This document shows, piece by piece, positions 1 to 8,021 of a stretch of DNA of 64,000 nucleotides. Under the pieces are notes generated by a model. It was given only the letters and a program-made list of their open reading frames with translations, made no database searches and was not told the origin of the DNA. The stretch spans positions 2,418,001-2,482,000 of the forward strand of contig NZ_CP109178.1 in the NCBI RefSeq assembly GCF_036248255.1, written 5' to 3'. Numbering within the stretch: position 1 is the first letter of the stretch; each line of letters starts with the position of its first letter. The stretch comes from Streptomyces sp. NBC_01717. GTDB lineage: Bacteria; Actinomycetota; Actinomycetes; Streptomycetales; Streptomycetaceae. Position numbers and translations under genes: made by a program.

Positions 1-140
1 CCGGACAGCGTGTCGGCGATGGCGTCGTAGAGGCGCCCATCGTCACCGGCCAGATGCCGGGGACCGACCCAGAACGCGGGCTGGTCGCCGCTCGGGGTGG
101 ACGCGTCGAGCGGGAAGTCGGGGTACAGGGGCGCCTCCAA
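1..140 (-). CDS. DUF317-type protein, 3' end outside window
   Basis: The minus strand from 140 to 1 reads as one open frame with strong G/C third positions. It contains the phrase VGPRHLAGDDGRLYDAIAD, the 'PRHLAG.GD' signature seen at the start of the other DUF317 proteins in this window (for example 10936-11808 and 50556-51335). The likely start is TTG at 138-140; it lies in the same frame as, and 15 bases after, the stop codon of the gene upstream (156-446). The ribosome binding site is weak, so coupling to the upstream gene is plausible. The C-terminal part is beyond the window edge. DUF317 proteins are of unknown biochemical function and are concentrated on actinomycete conjugative plasmids and ICEs. 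Confidence 0.6.
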   Translation of the reverse strand, partial: MEAPLYPDFPLDASTPSGDQPAFWVGPRHLAGDDGRLYDAIADTLS

Positions 141-155
141 GGGCTCGGTTCGGGT

Positions 156-446
156 CTAGTTGCCGCCGGCACTGCGGCGGGGGCGGCGCGGAGGTGCCTG
201 GACGGGGCCCTGCCAGGTCAGGGCGACGGCGACCTCGGGCGGCAGATGGCCGAGTTGTGCGTCCTCGTCCCGCCCTTCGGCGAGGTAGACGACGGTCCGG
301 CCGGTTTCGTCCACCGACTGCACGACCTGCGCCAGGCGGTGTGCCATCGGAAAGAAGGGGTTCATGGCCTGGCGGACCGGAGCACTCCGGTCGCAAGCGG
401 ACAGCAGGTCGATGAGATCACCGACGGTCATCTCCGGGGACGTCAC
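156..446 (-). CDS. small hypothetical protein of conjugative-element type
   Basis: A 96-residue protein starting with GTG at 444-446, preceded by AGGAGG seven bases upstream. The N-terminal half (VGDLIDLLSACDRSAPVRQAM) resembles the short 'gDLi.lLs..d.d.pV' pattern of small proteins encoded beside DUF317 genes. The middle holds VVYLAEG and the C-terminus is proline/arginine-rich. No catalytic motif or membrane segment is visible. It lies between two DUF317-type genes on the same strand, so it belongs to the same transcription unit. Function unknown. Confidence 0.7.
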   Translation of the reverse strand: MTSPEMTVGDLIDLLSACDRSAPVRQAMNPFFPMAHRLAQVVQSVDETGRTVVYLAEGRDEDAQLGHLPPEVAVALTWQGPVQAPPRRPRRSAGGN

Positions 447-550
447 GAACAGCCTCCTGGGGTGAGGGGAAACGGGGGAGCGAAGGAACGGGCCGGCGGC
501 CGGCAGTTAGCCAGCCCTCCGAGTGAGTCCTTCCGGTGGGCTCTGCACGG

Positions 551-904
551 TCATACGCGACGCGACGTCTCCAGCACGCGCGCCACGGCGGCGGCGACAA
601 TGTCGGCCGGCGTCTCGGTGTCGAACGACAGGTGATAACCGGGCACCTTGGCCGTGCCGGTGACTGCGATCGTCCATCCCTCACCGTCGGTGCCGGGGCG
701 ACCGAGCGGGAACCAGCCGAGGTAGAAACGGCCATCCTTCGAGCTGACGTGCACGTCCCCGCGGTCGTCCACAATCAGGTGGAAGTCCTCCGCGGAAAAC
801 TGGTCCATGACGAGCGTGGGCTGGCCGGGGCCGAGCTGCCACTCACGCAGCCGCAGGGCTTCGACGGTGGTGGAGAAACCGGGGCCCACGGGCGCTACGG
901 TCAC
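551..904 (-). CDS. short DUF317-like protein
   Basis: A protein of about 117 residues. GTG at 902-904 is preferred over TTG at 908-910 because AGAGG sits nine bases upstream of it. It has a single domain with the DUF317-like order of strands: a segment ending VHVSSKDGRFYLGWFPLG, then DGEGWTIAV, then a C-terminal helix TPADIVAAAVARVLETSRRV. The 'P.dg...lgw.p' and final 'tP..iv.a....L' pattern is shared with the 10936-11808 protein. It is half the length of the two-domain members, so this is a single-repeat version. It begins the operon that runs towards position 1. Confidence 0.65.
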   Translation of the reverse strand: MTVAPVGPGFSTTVEALRLREWQLGPGQPTLVMDQFSAEDFHLIVDDRGDVHVSSKDGRFYLGWFPLGRPGTDGEGWTIAVTGTAKVPGYHLSFDTETPADIVAAAVARVLETSRRV

Positions 905-1128
905 GGGCAATCACCTCTCTGACCTGGGGTTTCTTGCAAGGTCGTCTACGTTGACATGCCCTCGCCCGCGTTGGCCAGTCTTTCCGCGATCTTTCCTGTC
1001 TGCCCCCGGCGAACTGCTATTCCAAGTCACTTCGCGTCGAACTCACGAAGTCACCCGACGGGAAACGGGTGGCCGACCGGGGGCCTATAGGTGCATGCTG
1101 GCCCGTTTCCCATCGTGAGGAGAAGTAC

Positions 1129-2442
1129 ATGGAGATCCGGCCGCTTGAGGATTTGCGCGCCGCGGACGATCTATCGCTGGCGTTCAACCCCTATGGGCTC
1201 GGCGGCCGTATGAAGCCCGAGGACGCTGCGGAGTTCCAGCAGCGGCAGATCGCCGACTGCGACCTGGCGAAGAGTGTCGCGGCTGGAACACGCGACTCCT
1301 TCGAGCGGCTGCGCACCGTCTTCGCCTACGGCGTGCTGTGCTACGACGTGTACACCATGGTCGGCGACCAGGCGCTCCTCATCTACGAGCAGGCGTTGCG
1401 CGACCGCTTCATGGAGTGGTGCGCCGGCACCATCACCTTCCGGCTCCCCCAGGCCCCGGACGTCTCCTACACCGTCACGTCGTACGACGACGTCAAGAAG
1501 TGCGCGGACAGGATGGCGCGACAACGCGCGAAGCTGGTCGTAGCCACCCACGCCATCGACTTCAACGGGATGCTGCACGGGCTCCGTCTGTGGGCGCGTG
1601 CGGCGGGTCTGCTTCGCGGGCGGCGCAGCCGCGCGGTCGAGGACGCGCTTGCCAAGTTGCGTAACTACGTTGCCCATCCCTCCGGCCACCATGTCGACAC
1701 CCCCGTCGGGGCGGCCCGAACGGTGCGGGATCTGGCGGAGCTGATCAACCAGCTGTGGGGGCAGCCCACTCCCAATGGGCGCCTGTACCCGGCCCCTCTG
1801 CGCCGGGAGATCGCCGTGCTGAGCTGGAACGAGTCCGGGCGGACGCGGATGGAGCCCGCCGACGCTCTCACCGTCCCCGACCCCGTGGAAGATCAGGAGG
1901 GCGACGAGTACCAGCACGTCGTGGTGCGGACCATCCCCTTCGTCCCGGGCAATCGCTGGGATGACGCTCACTGGGCGGAGTACGACACCCGCTACGAGAC
2001 CACACGGTTCCCGACGGATTACCTGTGGGGGCCGGGCACCCGGGAGCAGGCCCGGGCGTGGCTGGAGCAGGAGCGCCCCGAGGGGGACAGCGTCGACTTC
2101 ACCGACCGGGTGTTCCTCGTCCAGGACCACGAACGCCTGCTGCCGCCGATGCGGCCGGCGGTAGCGGCCGGGCTGCCCGACAACAAACGCGTCGGGATCT
2201 GGCATGCCGTGCGGGCCGACTTTCCCGACGACGCCTTCACGCACGTCCGAGGCTCCGCGGATCGCAGCGCCGGTCATGCCCGCCGCCCCGGTGACTGTTC
2301 TGCCTGTTCCGCCGAGGTCCTTGGTTTCGGCTCCTACGACGAAGCCCTTCGCGCTGCAGCAGCCGCTCTCGGACCGATCCGGGCGGTACAGCTGCCCTCC
2401 GTCCGGCTGCCTTCGTCGACCTTCTGGCCCGACCGACCGTGA
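1129..2442 (+). CDS. hypothetical protein with a HEPN-like R-x4-H motif
   Basis: A 437-residue protein. ATG at 1129 follows GAGGAG nine bases upstream. No overall family was recognised. Residues 45-215 are predicted to be mainly helical and include RNYVAH (R178 to H183). R-x4-6-H in a helical segment is the signature of HEPN RNases and HEPN-type scaffold domains, many of them in defence and toxin systems. The segment before it (about 140-175) has the hydrophobic helix pattern expected of a HEPN bundle. The C-terminal 200 residues are richer in acidic and aromatic residues and end in a cysteine/histidine-containing stretch (HARRPGDCSACSAE). It stands alone upstream of the 2592-4115 gene. The HEPN reading is an inference from one motif. 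Confidence 0.75.
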   Translation: MEIRPLEDLRAADDLSLAFNPYGLGGRMKPEDAAEFQQRQIADCDLAKSVAAGTRDSFERLRTVFAYGVLCYDVYTMVGDQALLIYEQALRDRFMEWCAGTITFRLPQAPDVSYTVTSYDDVKKCADRMARQRAKLVVATHAIDFNGMLHGLRLWARAAGLLRGRRSRAVEDALAKLRNYVAHPSGHHVDTPVGAARTVRDLAELINQLWGQPTPNGRLYPAPLRREIAVLSWNESGRTRMEPADALTVPDPVEDQEGDEYQHVVVRTIPFVPGNRWDDAHWAEYDTRYETTRFPTDYLWGPGTREQARAWLEQERPEGDSVDFTDRVFLVQDHERLLPPMRPAVAAGLPDNKRVGIWHAVRADFPDDAFTHVRGSADRSAGHARRPGDCSACSAEVLGFGSYDEALRAAAAALGPIRAVQLPSVRLPSSTFWPDRP

Positions 2443-2591
2443 GCGGCGCATCGCGGTGAGGCGGGTGGCAGGCCAACAACACCCGTCGTCATCGGACATG
2501 GCCGCGACTGCGCAATGACGACGGGAGTCACAGATCGGCGGCCCGCTGCCCGGCATTCGGAAGGGTCCTGTCCCGTGCCAAAGTGATCCTC

Positions 2592-4115
2592 ATGATCCCC
2601 GCACACATCGTCGACGAGCCGCCGCTCACCTACGCCGACAGCTTCGACGTACCGGTCCTGTTCCGTAACGGACCCGCGAACAAGCCCAAGAGGCAGTGGC
2701 GCACGGCGAAGCATGAGGCGTGGAGCGCGTCGGACGGGTTCCCGGCAACCGATGGCTGGTACGCCCCGACCACCACGTGGCGGGAGATCATCAAGGCCGC
2801 CACCGAGGTCGGCCGCGACGTCACCCCGCACCTGCAGAACCAGCCCCGGTACGCGCACGGGGAACTCGTCGCCCGGGTCTCCCCGCTGTACGCCTACCTT
2901 GGCACCCACCCCGTCACACCCCGGCACCCCGTACCGGGCGCAAAGGGCCAGCGCCTGACCCTGAACCCGGTGTACGAGCACGGCACCGAGCGCACTGCGA
3001 AGAACGCCGCCGCCTACCGGCTGGGCATGACGATGACCGAGTGGGCGTGCCGCTCCCTGCTCAGCCTCGGACAGACTCACCACCTCGAACTGGGCGGCCC
3101 CATCCCCGCCCTGAGCGGCACGTTCAAGGACCCGAAGAGGACGCTGCCCGACCTGTGGGGACGGCACGAGGCGGAAGAGATGTACTGGCTGATCGAGGCC
3201 AAGGGCGGCAGTGTCGGCGTCGGCGAGCTCCGCAAGGGGTGGGTGCAACTGGAGGCCGGCAGCAAGATTCTCGGCTCCTACAAGCACCGCATCGTGCTGG
3301 TCGGGGCGTCCGTGCGGCCCGGAGACGACCTCTTCCTCACGATCGACCATGACCTGCGCTCCGGCGAGCCGCCCCTTCCCCCTGCCGGATCCGGCGCTGA
3401 CGACGCAGCGGTCGGCCCCGGCAACCTCGAAGACCACCTCGGGGACAGCGACGAAGCGCTCATCGGCGCCGCCCGTGCCCAGATGCTCGCTTACCTGGCG
3501 CTGCGCTCCGCTCCCGCCTCTCAGTTGCGCACGGTACCGGTACCGGCCGACCGCGCTTCCCGCCACCGGCGTTCCGGACTGACCACCCCCTTGGAAAACG
3601 ACGACCTCACCCTCGCCATGCGGGCGGACGCCCGCGGAGCGGCGCTCCACATCGAGTCGCACACCCTGCGCGCCCAGATCCGCTCCTGGGGGCTCGACGA
3701 CTTCCTCACCTGCCGCATCCCTGGAACCGAGGTCCACCTCGGCATGTCCAGAAAGCTGTTCGCCGCCTGCGCACGCCTCCACGAAGAAGATCTGGCCATC
3801 GCCCAGCGCACCCCGGGACTGCGCGCCGAGGATCAGCCGGCCCTCGACCACGGGCTCAGCGACGAAGCCCAGGAAGTACAACGGCTCGCCCAGCGACGGA
3901 TCTTCCGCGAGCAGCAGGAGGAAGCCCGCCCACGGCTGCGCCCCCTGCTCCGCGACGCCTACGAGCGGGGAGCGACGAGCGACTGGAGCGACCTGCTGCG
4001 CCGTCCCCAGGAGCCGAAGCTCGACCTGGAGGACGACGAGGGTCTCCTCGAAGCGGCCACGCCGGAAACGTACCTGGCCGTCAGCCGCTACGACCTGCCT
4101 CCCGCACGCGCCTAG
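2592..4115 (+). CDS. hypothetical protein with nuclease-like ExK motif
   Basis: A protein of about 507 residues; ATG at 2592 is chosen, with GTG at 2583 as the alternative. No named family was recognised. Residues around 196-235 read YWLIEAKGG followed by LRKGWVQLEAG. The buried strand ending E-A-K (E202, K204) with a following helix is the D/E-x-K part of a PD-(D/E)XK nuclease fold, and a preceding acidic patch (DLWGRHEAEEM) could supply the earlier metal ligand. The rest is soluble with no membrane segment. It follows the HEPN-motif gene on the same strand after about 150 bases, so the two may form a defence pair. The nuclease role is inferred. Confidence 0.75.
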   Translation: MIPAHIVDEPPLTYADSFDVPVLFRNGPANKPKRQWRTAKHEAWSASDGFPATDGWYAPTTTWREIIKAATEVGRDVTPHLQNQPRYAHGELVARVSPLYAYLGTHPVTPRHPVPGAKGQRLTLNPVYEHGTERTAKNAAAYRLGMTMTEWACRSLLSLGQTHHLELGGPIPALSGTFKDPKRTLPDLWGRHEAEEMYWLIEAKGGSVGVGELRKGWVQLEAGSKILGSYKHRIVLVGASVRPGDDLFLTIDHDLRSGEPPLPPAGSGADDAAVGPGNLEDHLGDSDEALIGAARAQMLAYLALRSAPASQLRTVPVPADRASRHRRSGLTTPLENDDLTLAMRADARGAALHIESHTLRAQIRSWGLDDFLTCRIPGTEVHLGMSRKLFAACARLHEEDLAIAQRTPGLRAEDQPALDHGLSDEAQEVQRLAQRRIFREQQEEARPRLRPLLRDAYERGATSDWSDLLRRPQEPKLDLEDDEGLLEAATPETYLAVSRYDLPPARA

Positions 4116-4137
4116 TCCGGCCCGGGCGGCGTCCGGG

Positions 4138-4239
4138 GTGCTGCGTCTGTGGGTGGTCTGCCGTGTGGACGGGCACCGGCCGTGGCGCACCAGCGTGGAC
4201 GTGCTCCCCGACCAGGATGTCCTCGCCACCATCGGGTAG
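4138..4239 (+). CDS. possible 33-residue peptide or gene remnant
   Basis: GTG at 4138 opens a 33-codon frame with G/C-ending codons (phrases WVVCRVDGHRPWRT and VLPDQDVLATIG) that stops at 4237-4239. It resembles the start of longer actinomycete proteins more than a complete small protein, so it is probably a truncated remnant. No clear ribosome binding site was seen. Confidence 0.3.
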   Translation: MLRLWVVCRVDGHRPWRTSVDVLPDQDVLATIG

Positions 4240-4300
4240 GCGGCCGGCTCGGACGATGGCGACTGCTTGGCAGCGCAGCTTTACCCGGCCGGCCCATGGT

Positions 4301-4531
4301 CTAGCAGGCTTCGGCAGTTCCGCCCTCGGGCCTGAAGAAGGCAACGACGGCCCTGCGCAGCTGCGTAGCCAACTTGCGGGCGTCGCGTAGGTGACTGCGT
4401 GCTGCTTCGGCTTCCTTGTACGTCTTGGTCACCCCACGCAGCGTTCTCGTCACCTTCTCGCTGAACTGGGCGAGACGCTCGAGAAGCTCGATGCATGAGG
4501 ACACGATGGAGGGGCGGGGTTCTGTAGCCAT
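4301..4531 (-). CDS. small helical (coiled-coil) protein
   Basis: A 76-residue frame from ATG at 4529-4531. The longer upstream extension has poor codon usage and was not used. The sequence is almost entirely helical, with heptad-like stretches (IELLERLAQFSEKVTRTLRG and TYKEAEAARSHLRDARKLA). It is basic overall and has no membrane segment. The ribosome binding site is weak. Convergent with the 2592-4115 gene. Function unknown. Confidence 0.5.
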   Translation of the reverse strand: MATEPRPSIVSSCIELLERLAQFSEKVTRTLRGVTKTYKEAEAARSHLRDARKLATQLRRAVVAFFRPEGGTAEAC

Positions 4532-4731
4532 GCGATCAGTCTTATCGCCCGTTGGGCGTCTTGTCCGGGCATTGCGTAATGAGACGCCCCAGCCCGAACG
4601 GGGTGGGAGCATCGCGCTGAATAGGCGTTAGGACGGCAGCAGGTAGCGTCGGAAACGGTTCGTCCGAACCGTTTCCGGGACTTCCGGTCGAGACGCGGTA
4701 AGGCGTTCAGGAACTGGTTCGGTCGAAGCAG

Positions 4732-5151
4732 TCAGAGCTCCCAGTCCGCCGAGGCGAAGGTGGCCTCGCTGATCGCAGATGAGGGCTGCGCTTTGCGAAG
4801 GACCCACTGTCCGTCCCGGGTAACCTCGCCAGGGTCGAGCCCTGGCGTGAGGCGCATATCCAGAGCGACGTGCCCATCGGTGATCCGGTCGCCGTGGACC
4901 CAGACCTTGCCCTCATTGACGACCCAGTCGCAGAGCCGCTCCATTGACGCTGTCACTCGTTGGGCTCCCAGGAGAGATCGTTGCCCTTCCGCAGTAGGGC
5001 GGTGTGACTGAGCAGCCCAGTTGGCCACTTTGAGCACCACAGTTGGCCACATGTTCTGGCCGACAGAGGAAGATCCCGTTTGATGGCCCGATGATTCGAA
5101 CTGCCGTCTGCGGACGGAAAATAGCGCGTCCGAGTCACCGCCCAGCGCCAT
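4732..5151 (-). CDS. hypothetical protein whose N-terminus is encoded by a transposon end
   Basis: The open frame of 139 codons starts at ATG 5149-5151 with GAGGTGAG upstream. About the first 50 codons (5151-5003) lie inside the left end of the transposon-like unit, including its AGTTGGCCAC repeats, so that part is probably not ancestral. The likely native protein begins at ATG 4942-4944 (70 residues, from MERLCDWVVNEGKVWVHG) or, before insertion, at a start now stranded on the far side of the unit near 7995. If the transposon is removed at its 5-bp duplication, the frame joins from 7995 through to MERLCD without a stop. The conserved-looking part has 'HGDRITDGHVALDMRL' and 'RDGQWVLRKA'. No family was recognised. 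Confidence 0.5.
   Translation of the reverse strand: MALGGDSDALFSVRRRQFESSGHQTGSSSVGQNMWPTVVLKVANWAAQSHRPTAEGQRSLLGAQRVTASMERLCDWVVNEGKVWVHGDRITDGHVALDMRLTPGLDPGEVTRDGQWVLRKAQPSSAISEATFASADWEL
5003..5049 (+). repeat. left transposon end with two AGTTGGCCA repeats
   Basis: Starts TGTGACTGAGC and holds AGTTGGCCA at 5019-5027 and 5041-5049 (22-base spacing). Mirror of 7911-7957. Confidence 0.85.
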
Positions 5152-5183
5152 AGAGTTCTCACCTCACGAGTGAGGAGCGAACG

Positions 5184-7784
5184 GTGGCATACGCAGCTAA
5201 GCCGAACTTCGAACAGAATCTCGCGGATTTCGGATCGGCGAGGTTCACTCAGCTTCGGCCTGGTCAGCGCCAGGTACTCGCGGCGTACGCGGAGCAGCAC
5301 CTCGACGCTACAGACCTGGCCATCGAGATGCCCACCGGCGAGGGCAAGACACTGTTGGCGTTGCTGATCGCCGATCATGCCCTCTCACGCGGGTGGTCAG
5401 TGGCGTACCTGACCGGTACCCGGCAACTCGCCGAGCGGGTTGAAGAGGAAGCCGAAGTGTTGGGACTGGATGTCGTCCGCTTCGCCGCAGGGGAATACGG
5501 CGGCGCCAAACTCGACGACTACCATCAGGCCCAGGCCGTCGGTGTGATGAACTACTGGGTCTACTTCAACAGCAGCCCCGTCCCCAAGGCCGCCGACCTG
5601 GTCATCTTCGATGACGCCCACCTCGCCGAGCAGCCCCTTAGCGGGCTGCAGACCCTGCGCATCCCCGACAAGCTTGGTCCCGCTCGCCAGCTCTACCAGA
5701 CGATCTGCGAGCTGGTGGTGGCGCACACCGATGCATATCCCGGCCTGCGCGCGATGCTCGACGGCACTGCCCAGCCCGGCACCCCACCCGAACTGCTGTC
5801 CTTCCGGGACTGGGACGCGATCGCGGGTCCGACGCGTGACGCCATTGAGGCGTCACCACTCGTCACAGACCGAGAGCTCAAGTACGAGGCAAGGTACGTC
5901 TGGCCCAGCGTCCGCGACCACCTCACTCAGTGCGGCATCCTCATCGGCCCCTCTGGCATCGAGATCCGCCCCTACCACCCGCCCACTGCCCTCAACACCC
6001 AGTACGGCCGGGCCAAGCAGCGCATCTACCTGTCGGCCACCCTCGGCTCGATGGATGACCTCCAGCGGCGAGTCGGCGGCGAGCCGGTCACTCGCCTGAC
6101 TACCGCCACGCCGCTGCCGTCTGGCGCGACGGGCGAGCGACTGCTGGTACTTAACCCAAGCGCCGAGCACCCGTTCGACCCGAAGGTCCTCGGCTGGGCT
6201 CTCGCCCAAACCCATGCGGCCGGCGGCCGAGCCGCCTGGTTGTGCGCCAGCCACGCGGAGGCCGACACCCTTCAGGAGACCCTCACCGCCTATGGGCAGC
6301 AGGTCTACCGTCTTCGTCCCGGCGACGACTCGATGGTCGAGACCTGGAGCGGAGTCGCCAGCGGACACCTGATCACTGCCGGCCGCTACGACGGGCTCGA
6401 CCTCGCGGGCGACCTCTGCAAGTTGGTCATTATCACCACGGTCCCGCAGGCCAGCAGCGAGTTCGAGCGGTTCGTCGTTGCCTACCTTGGCGACGCCAGC
6501 TTCATGCGCCACCGCGTCGGTCAACGAGTCACCCAGGCACTGGGCCGCGCCAACCGCGAACCGACTGACCGCTCCCTCTACCTCGGACTGGACCCGAGCT
6601 TCGCCCAGATGCTTGCCGACCCGGCAGTCCGCAAGTCGATCCCCGCAGGCACCGAACCCACCATCCGCGCTGCACTGGAGATCTACGATCAAGGCTGGGA
6701 AGGCTCGTTGCGGGCCTGCGCTACTTTCTGGCAACCAGCCGCGCAGCCCACCGCAGCTGCCGAAACCGCCGCCCCAGCGGTTCCTCGTCGCAAGTCTCGG
6801 CCCGGCCGTAGCGCCAGTGGGAACAGCGACGTCTCCAGCGCCGACGCCGAGGTCTCCGCAGCGACCGACCTCTGGCTCGGCGACCACGCGGGAGCGGCCC
6901 AGAAGGCGGGCGAAGCAGCCGCCCAACTCGCCATGGCCGGAGAAACCGAGCATGCAGCGTTCTGGCGCTACGTGGAGGCCCACGCCCACTTCGACCGAGG
7001 ACGCCCTCAAGACCGGGTCGCCGCGCGCAGAGCTCTGGAGGACGCCATCGCTGGCGGGCCCCGGACCACCTGGTTCCGCCGCCTGGCTCGCACCGTCGCC
7101 GACCTCGAAGGCTACGAACACACCGCTGACGACACCGACCGATTCTTCCTTGTCTGGGACGAGTGGCGGCGTGAAACCGGTGTCCGGCTCGACCGTGTCC
7201 TGGCTGAAGGGCGCGCGCTGCTCACCGGTAGCCACGATCAGCAATGCGAAGGATTGACCAGGCTTGCCCGCCTCGTGGGTGCCATCGGCGAACGCCCTCC
7301 GAGGAAGGAACAGAGTGCTACCGACTGCCGCTGGACGTGGTCCACGGTCAAGCGGGCCGAGCGCCGCGTCTGGGAGGTCAAGACCGTCCCGGAGGGAGAG
7401 CCCCATCCACTCAACCGCGGCGACGTAAACCAGCTGCTCGGGCAGATCGAGGTCGAGACCAGGCGCTCTGCGAAGACCCGCGTCTTCGGCTGTCTGCTCA
7501 CCCCAGCGACCACCACCCAGGACGATGCGGCCGAAGCGGCTCACGACAAGATCGTGTTGGTCAACCACGGCGCGGCTGTGAGGCTCTACGACGTGCTGGC
7601 CGACCGGCTCCGCCAGTACGACGCGCTGTGCGGTGGCAACAACGCCGAAGCGCGCGGTGCAGCCCGCACGAAGATCGAGTCGCTCCTGCCACAAGAAGAC
7701 CGCTGGCTGGGCAAGCTGCTCGCTCCCTCGCGTGGGCGACTCATCACGGTAGATGACGTAGGCGCCATCTTCCCGTCGGTGTGA
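5184..7784 (+). CDS. superfamily 2 helicase fused to a PD-(D/E)XK-like nuclease domain
   Basis: An 866-residue protein. GTG at 5184 has GAGGAG ten bases upstream. The N-terminus carries a Q-motif-like RPGQRQ (25-30), Walker A MPTGEGKT (49-56) and a Walker B of the form FDDAH (142-146). Motif VI is QALGRANR near residue 450, followed by PTDRSLYLG. The order and the DDAH box point to the XPD/DinG-like branch of DNA helicases. Residues about 520-700 are a helical linker. Residues 715-800 contain RRVWEVKT (E731, K733) and a downstream NQLLGQIEVE, the pattern of a PD-(D/E)XK nuclease core. It is the only gene inside the 5003-7957 transposon and has its own terminator. A role in anti-phage or anti-plasmid defence is inferred from the domain fusion and context; DNA repair is an alternative. 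Confidence 0.85.
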   Translation: MAYAAKPNFEQNLADFGSARFTQLRPGQRQVLAAYAEQHLDATDLAIEMPTGEGKTLLALLIADHALSRGWSVAYLTGTRQLAERVEEEAEVLGLDVVRFAAGEYGGAKLDDYHQAQAVGVMNYWVYFNSSPVPKAADLVIFDDAHLAEQPLSGLQTLRIPDKLGPARQLYQTICELVVAHTDAYPGLRAMLDGTAQPGTPPELLSFRDWDAIAGPTRDAIEASPLVTDRELKYEARYVWPSVRDHLTQCGILIGPSGIEIRPYHPPTALNTQYGRAKQRIYLSATLGSMDDLQRRVGGEPVTRLTTATPLPSGATGERLLVLNPSAEHPFDPKVLGWALAQTHAAGGRAAWLCASHAEADTLQETLTAYGQQVYRLRPGDDSMVETWSGVASGHLITAGRYDGLDLAGDLCKLVIITTVPQASSEFERFVVAYLGDASFMRHRVGQRVTQALGRANREPTDRSLYLGLDPSFAQMLADPAVRKSIPAGTEPTIRAALEIYDQGWEGSLRACATFWQPAAQPTAAAETAAPAVPRRKSRPGRSASGNSDVSSADAEVSAATDLWLGDHAGAAQKAGEAAAQLAMAGETEHAAFWRYVEAHAHFDRGRPQDRVAARRALEDAIAGGPRTTWFRRLARTVADLEGYEHTADDTDRFFLVWDEWRRETGVRLDRVLAEGRALLTGSHDQQCEGLTRLARLVGAIGERPPRKEQSATDCRWTWSTVKRAERRVWEVKTVPEGEPHPLNRGDVNQLLGQIEVETRRSAKTRVFGCLLTPATTTQDDAAEAAHDKIVLVNHGAAVRLYDVLADRLRQYDALCGGNNAEARGAARTKIESLLPQEDRWLGKLLAPSRGRLITVDDVGAIFPSV

Positions 7785-7803
7785 CGCCGAACTGCGCTGC
7801 TCA

Positions 7804-7830
7804 GGCGGTGTCGCGGTCCGCGGCACCGCC
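7804..7830 (+). terminator. hairpin terminator of the helicase gene
   Basis: GGCGGTG (7804-7810) pairs with CACCGCC (7824-7830), with a second internal CGCGG/CCGCG pairing. It lies 20 bases after the helicase stop and inside the transposon, so the cargo carries its own terminator. There is no T-run, as is common in Streptomyces. Confidence 0.55.
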
Positions 7831-7910
7831 TCCGGTGCGGCCATCAGATTGGCGGGTAGCGCACTGGACACGCCCTAACGGCCATAGATGACCACGTATG
7901 TCGTGCGCAG

Positions 7911-7957
7911 GGTGGCCAACTGGATCACTCAATGGCCAACTAGGCCGCTCAGTCACA
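7911..7957 (-). repeat. right transposon end with two AGTTGGCCA repeats
   Basis: On the minus strand starts TGTGACTGAGC at 7957, with AGTTGGCCA at 7941-7933 and 7921-7913 (20-base spacing). The flanking GGCGG at 7958-7962 duplicates 4998-5002. Confidence 0.85.
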
Positions 7958-8021
7958 GGCGGGGAGGACGAAGGGCCGACGAGAGATGCATCCAAAATCG
8001 AACAAGTGCTTGAATGGATTC

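Larger units (their letters stand above)
5003..7957. mobile_element. non-autonomous transposon with TGT...ACA ends and 5-bp target duplication
   Basis: The left end begins TGTGACTGAGC at 5003. The right end, read on the other strand, begins TGTGACTGAGC at 7957. The first 27 positions of the two ends match at 25. Each end carries two copies of AGTTGGCCA, at 5019 and 5041 on the left and at 7933-7941 and 7913-7921 (inverted) on the right, 20-22 bases apart. The five bases directly outside are identical: GGCGG at 4998-5002 and at 7958-7962. TGT...ACA termini, repeated internal binding sites and a 5-bp duplication are the hallmarks of Tn7/Tn5053/Mu-like elements moved by a DDE (rve) transposase. 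The unit encodes no transposase, only the helicase-nuclease gene, so it would need help in trans. Confidence 0.85.

Noticed and set aside
2334..4232. A 632-codon open frame on the minus strand opposite the 2592-4115 gene
   Set aside because: It is a by-product of high GC; third codon positions support the plus-strand gene, and the translation is low-complexity.
5853..7871. A 672-codon minus-strand frame opposite the helicase
   Set aside because: The plus strand carries clear helicase motifs and coding-type third positions; the antisense frame has no motif.
5019..7941. AGTTGGCCA repeats as plasmid replication iterons or operator sites
   Set aside because: The copies are paired, in inverted orientation, at the two ends of a unit bordered by a 5-bp duplication, which fits transposon ends better.
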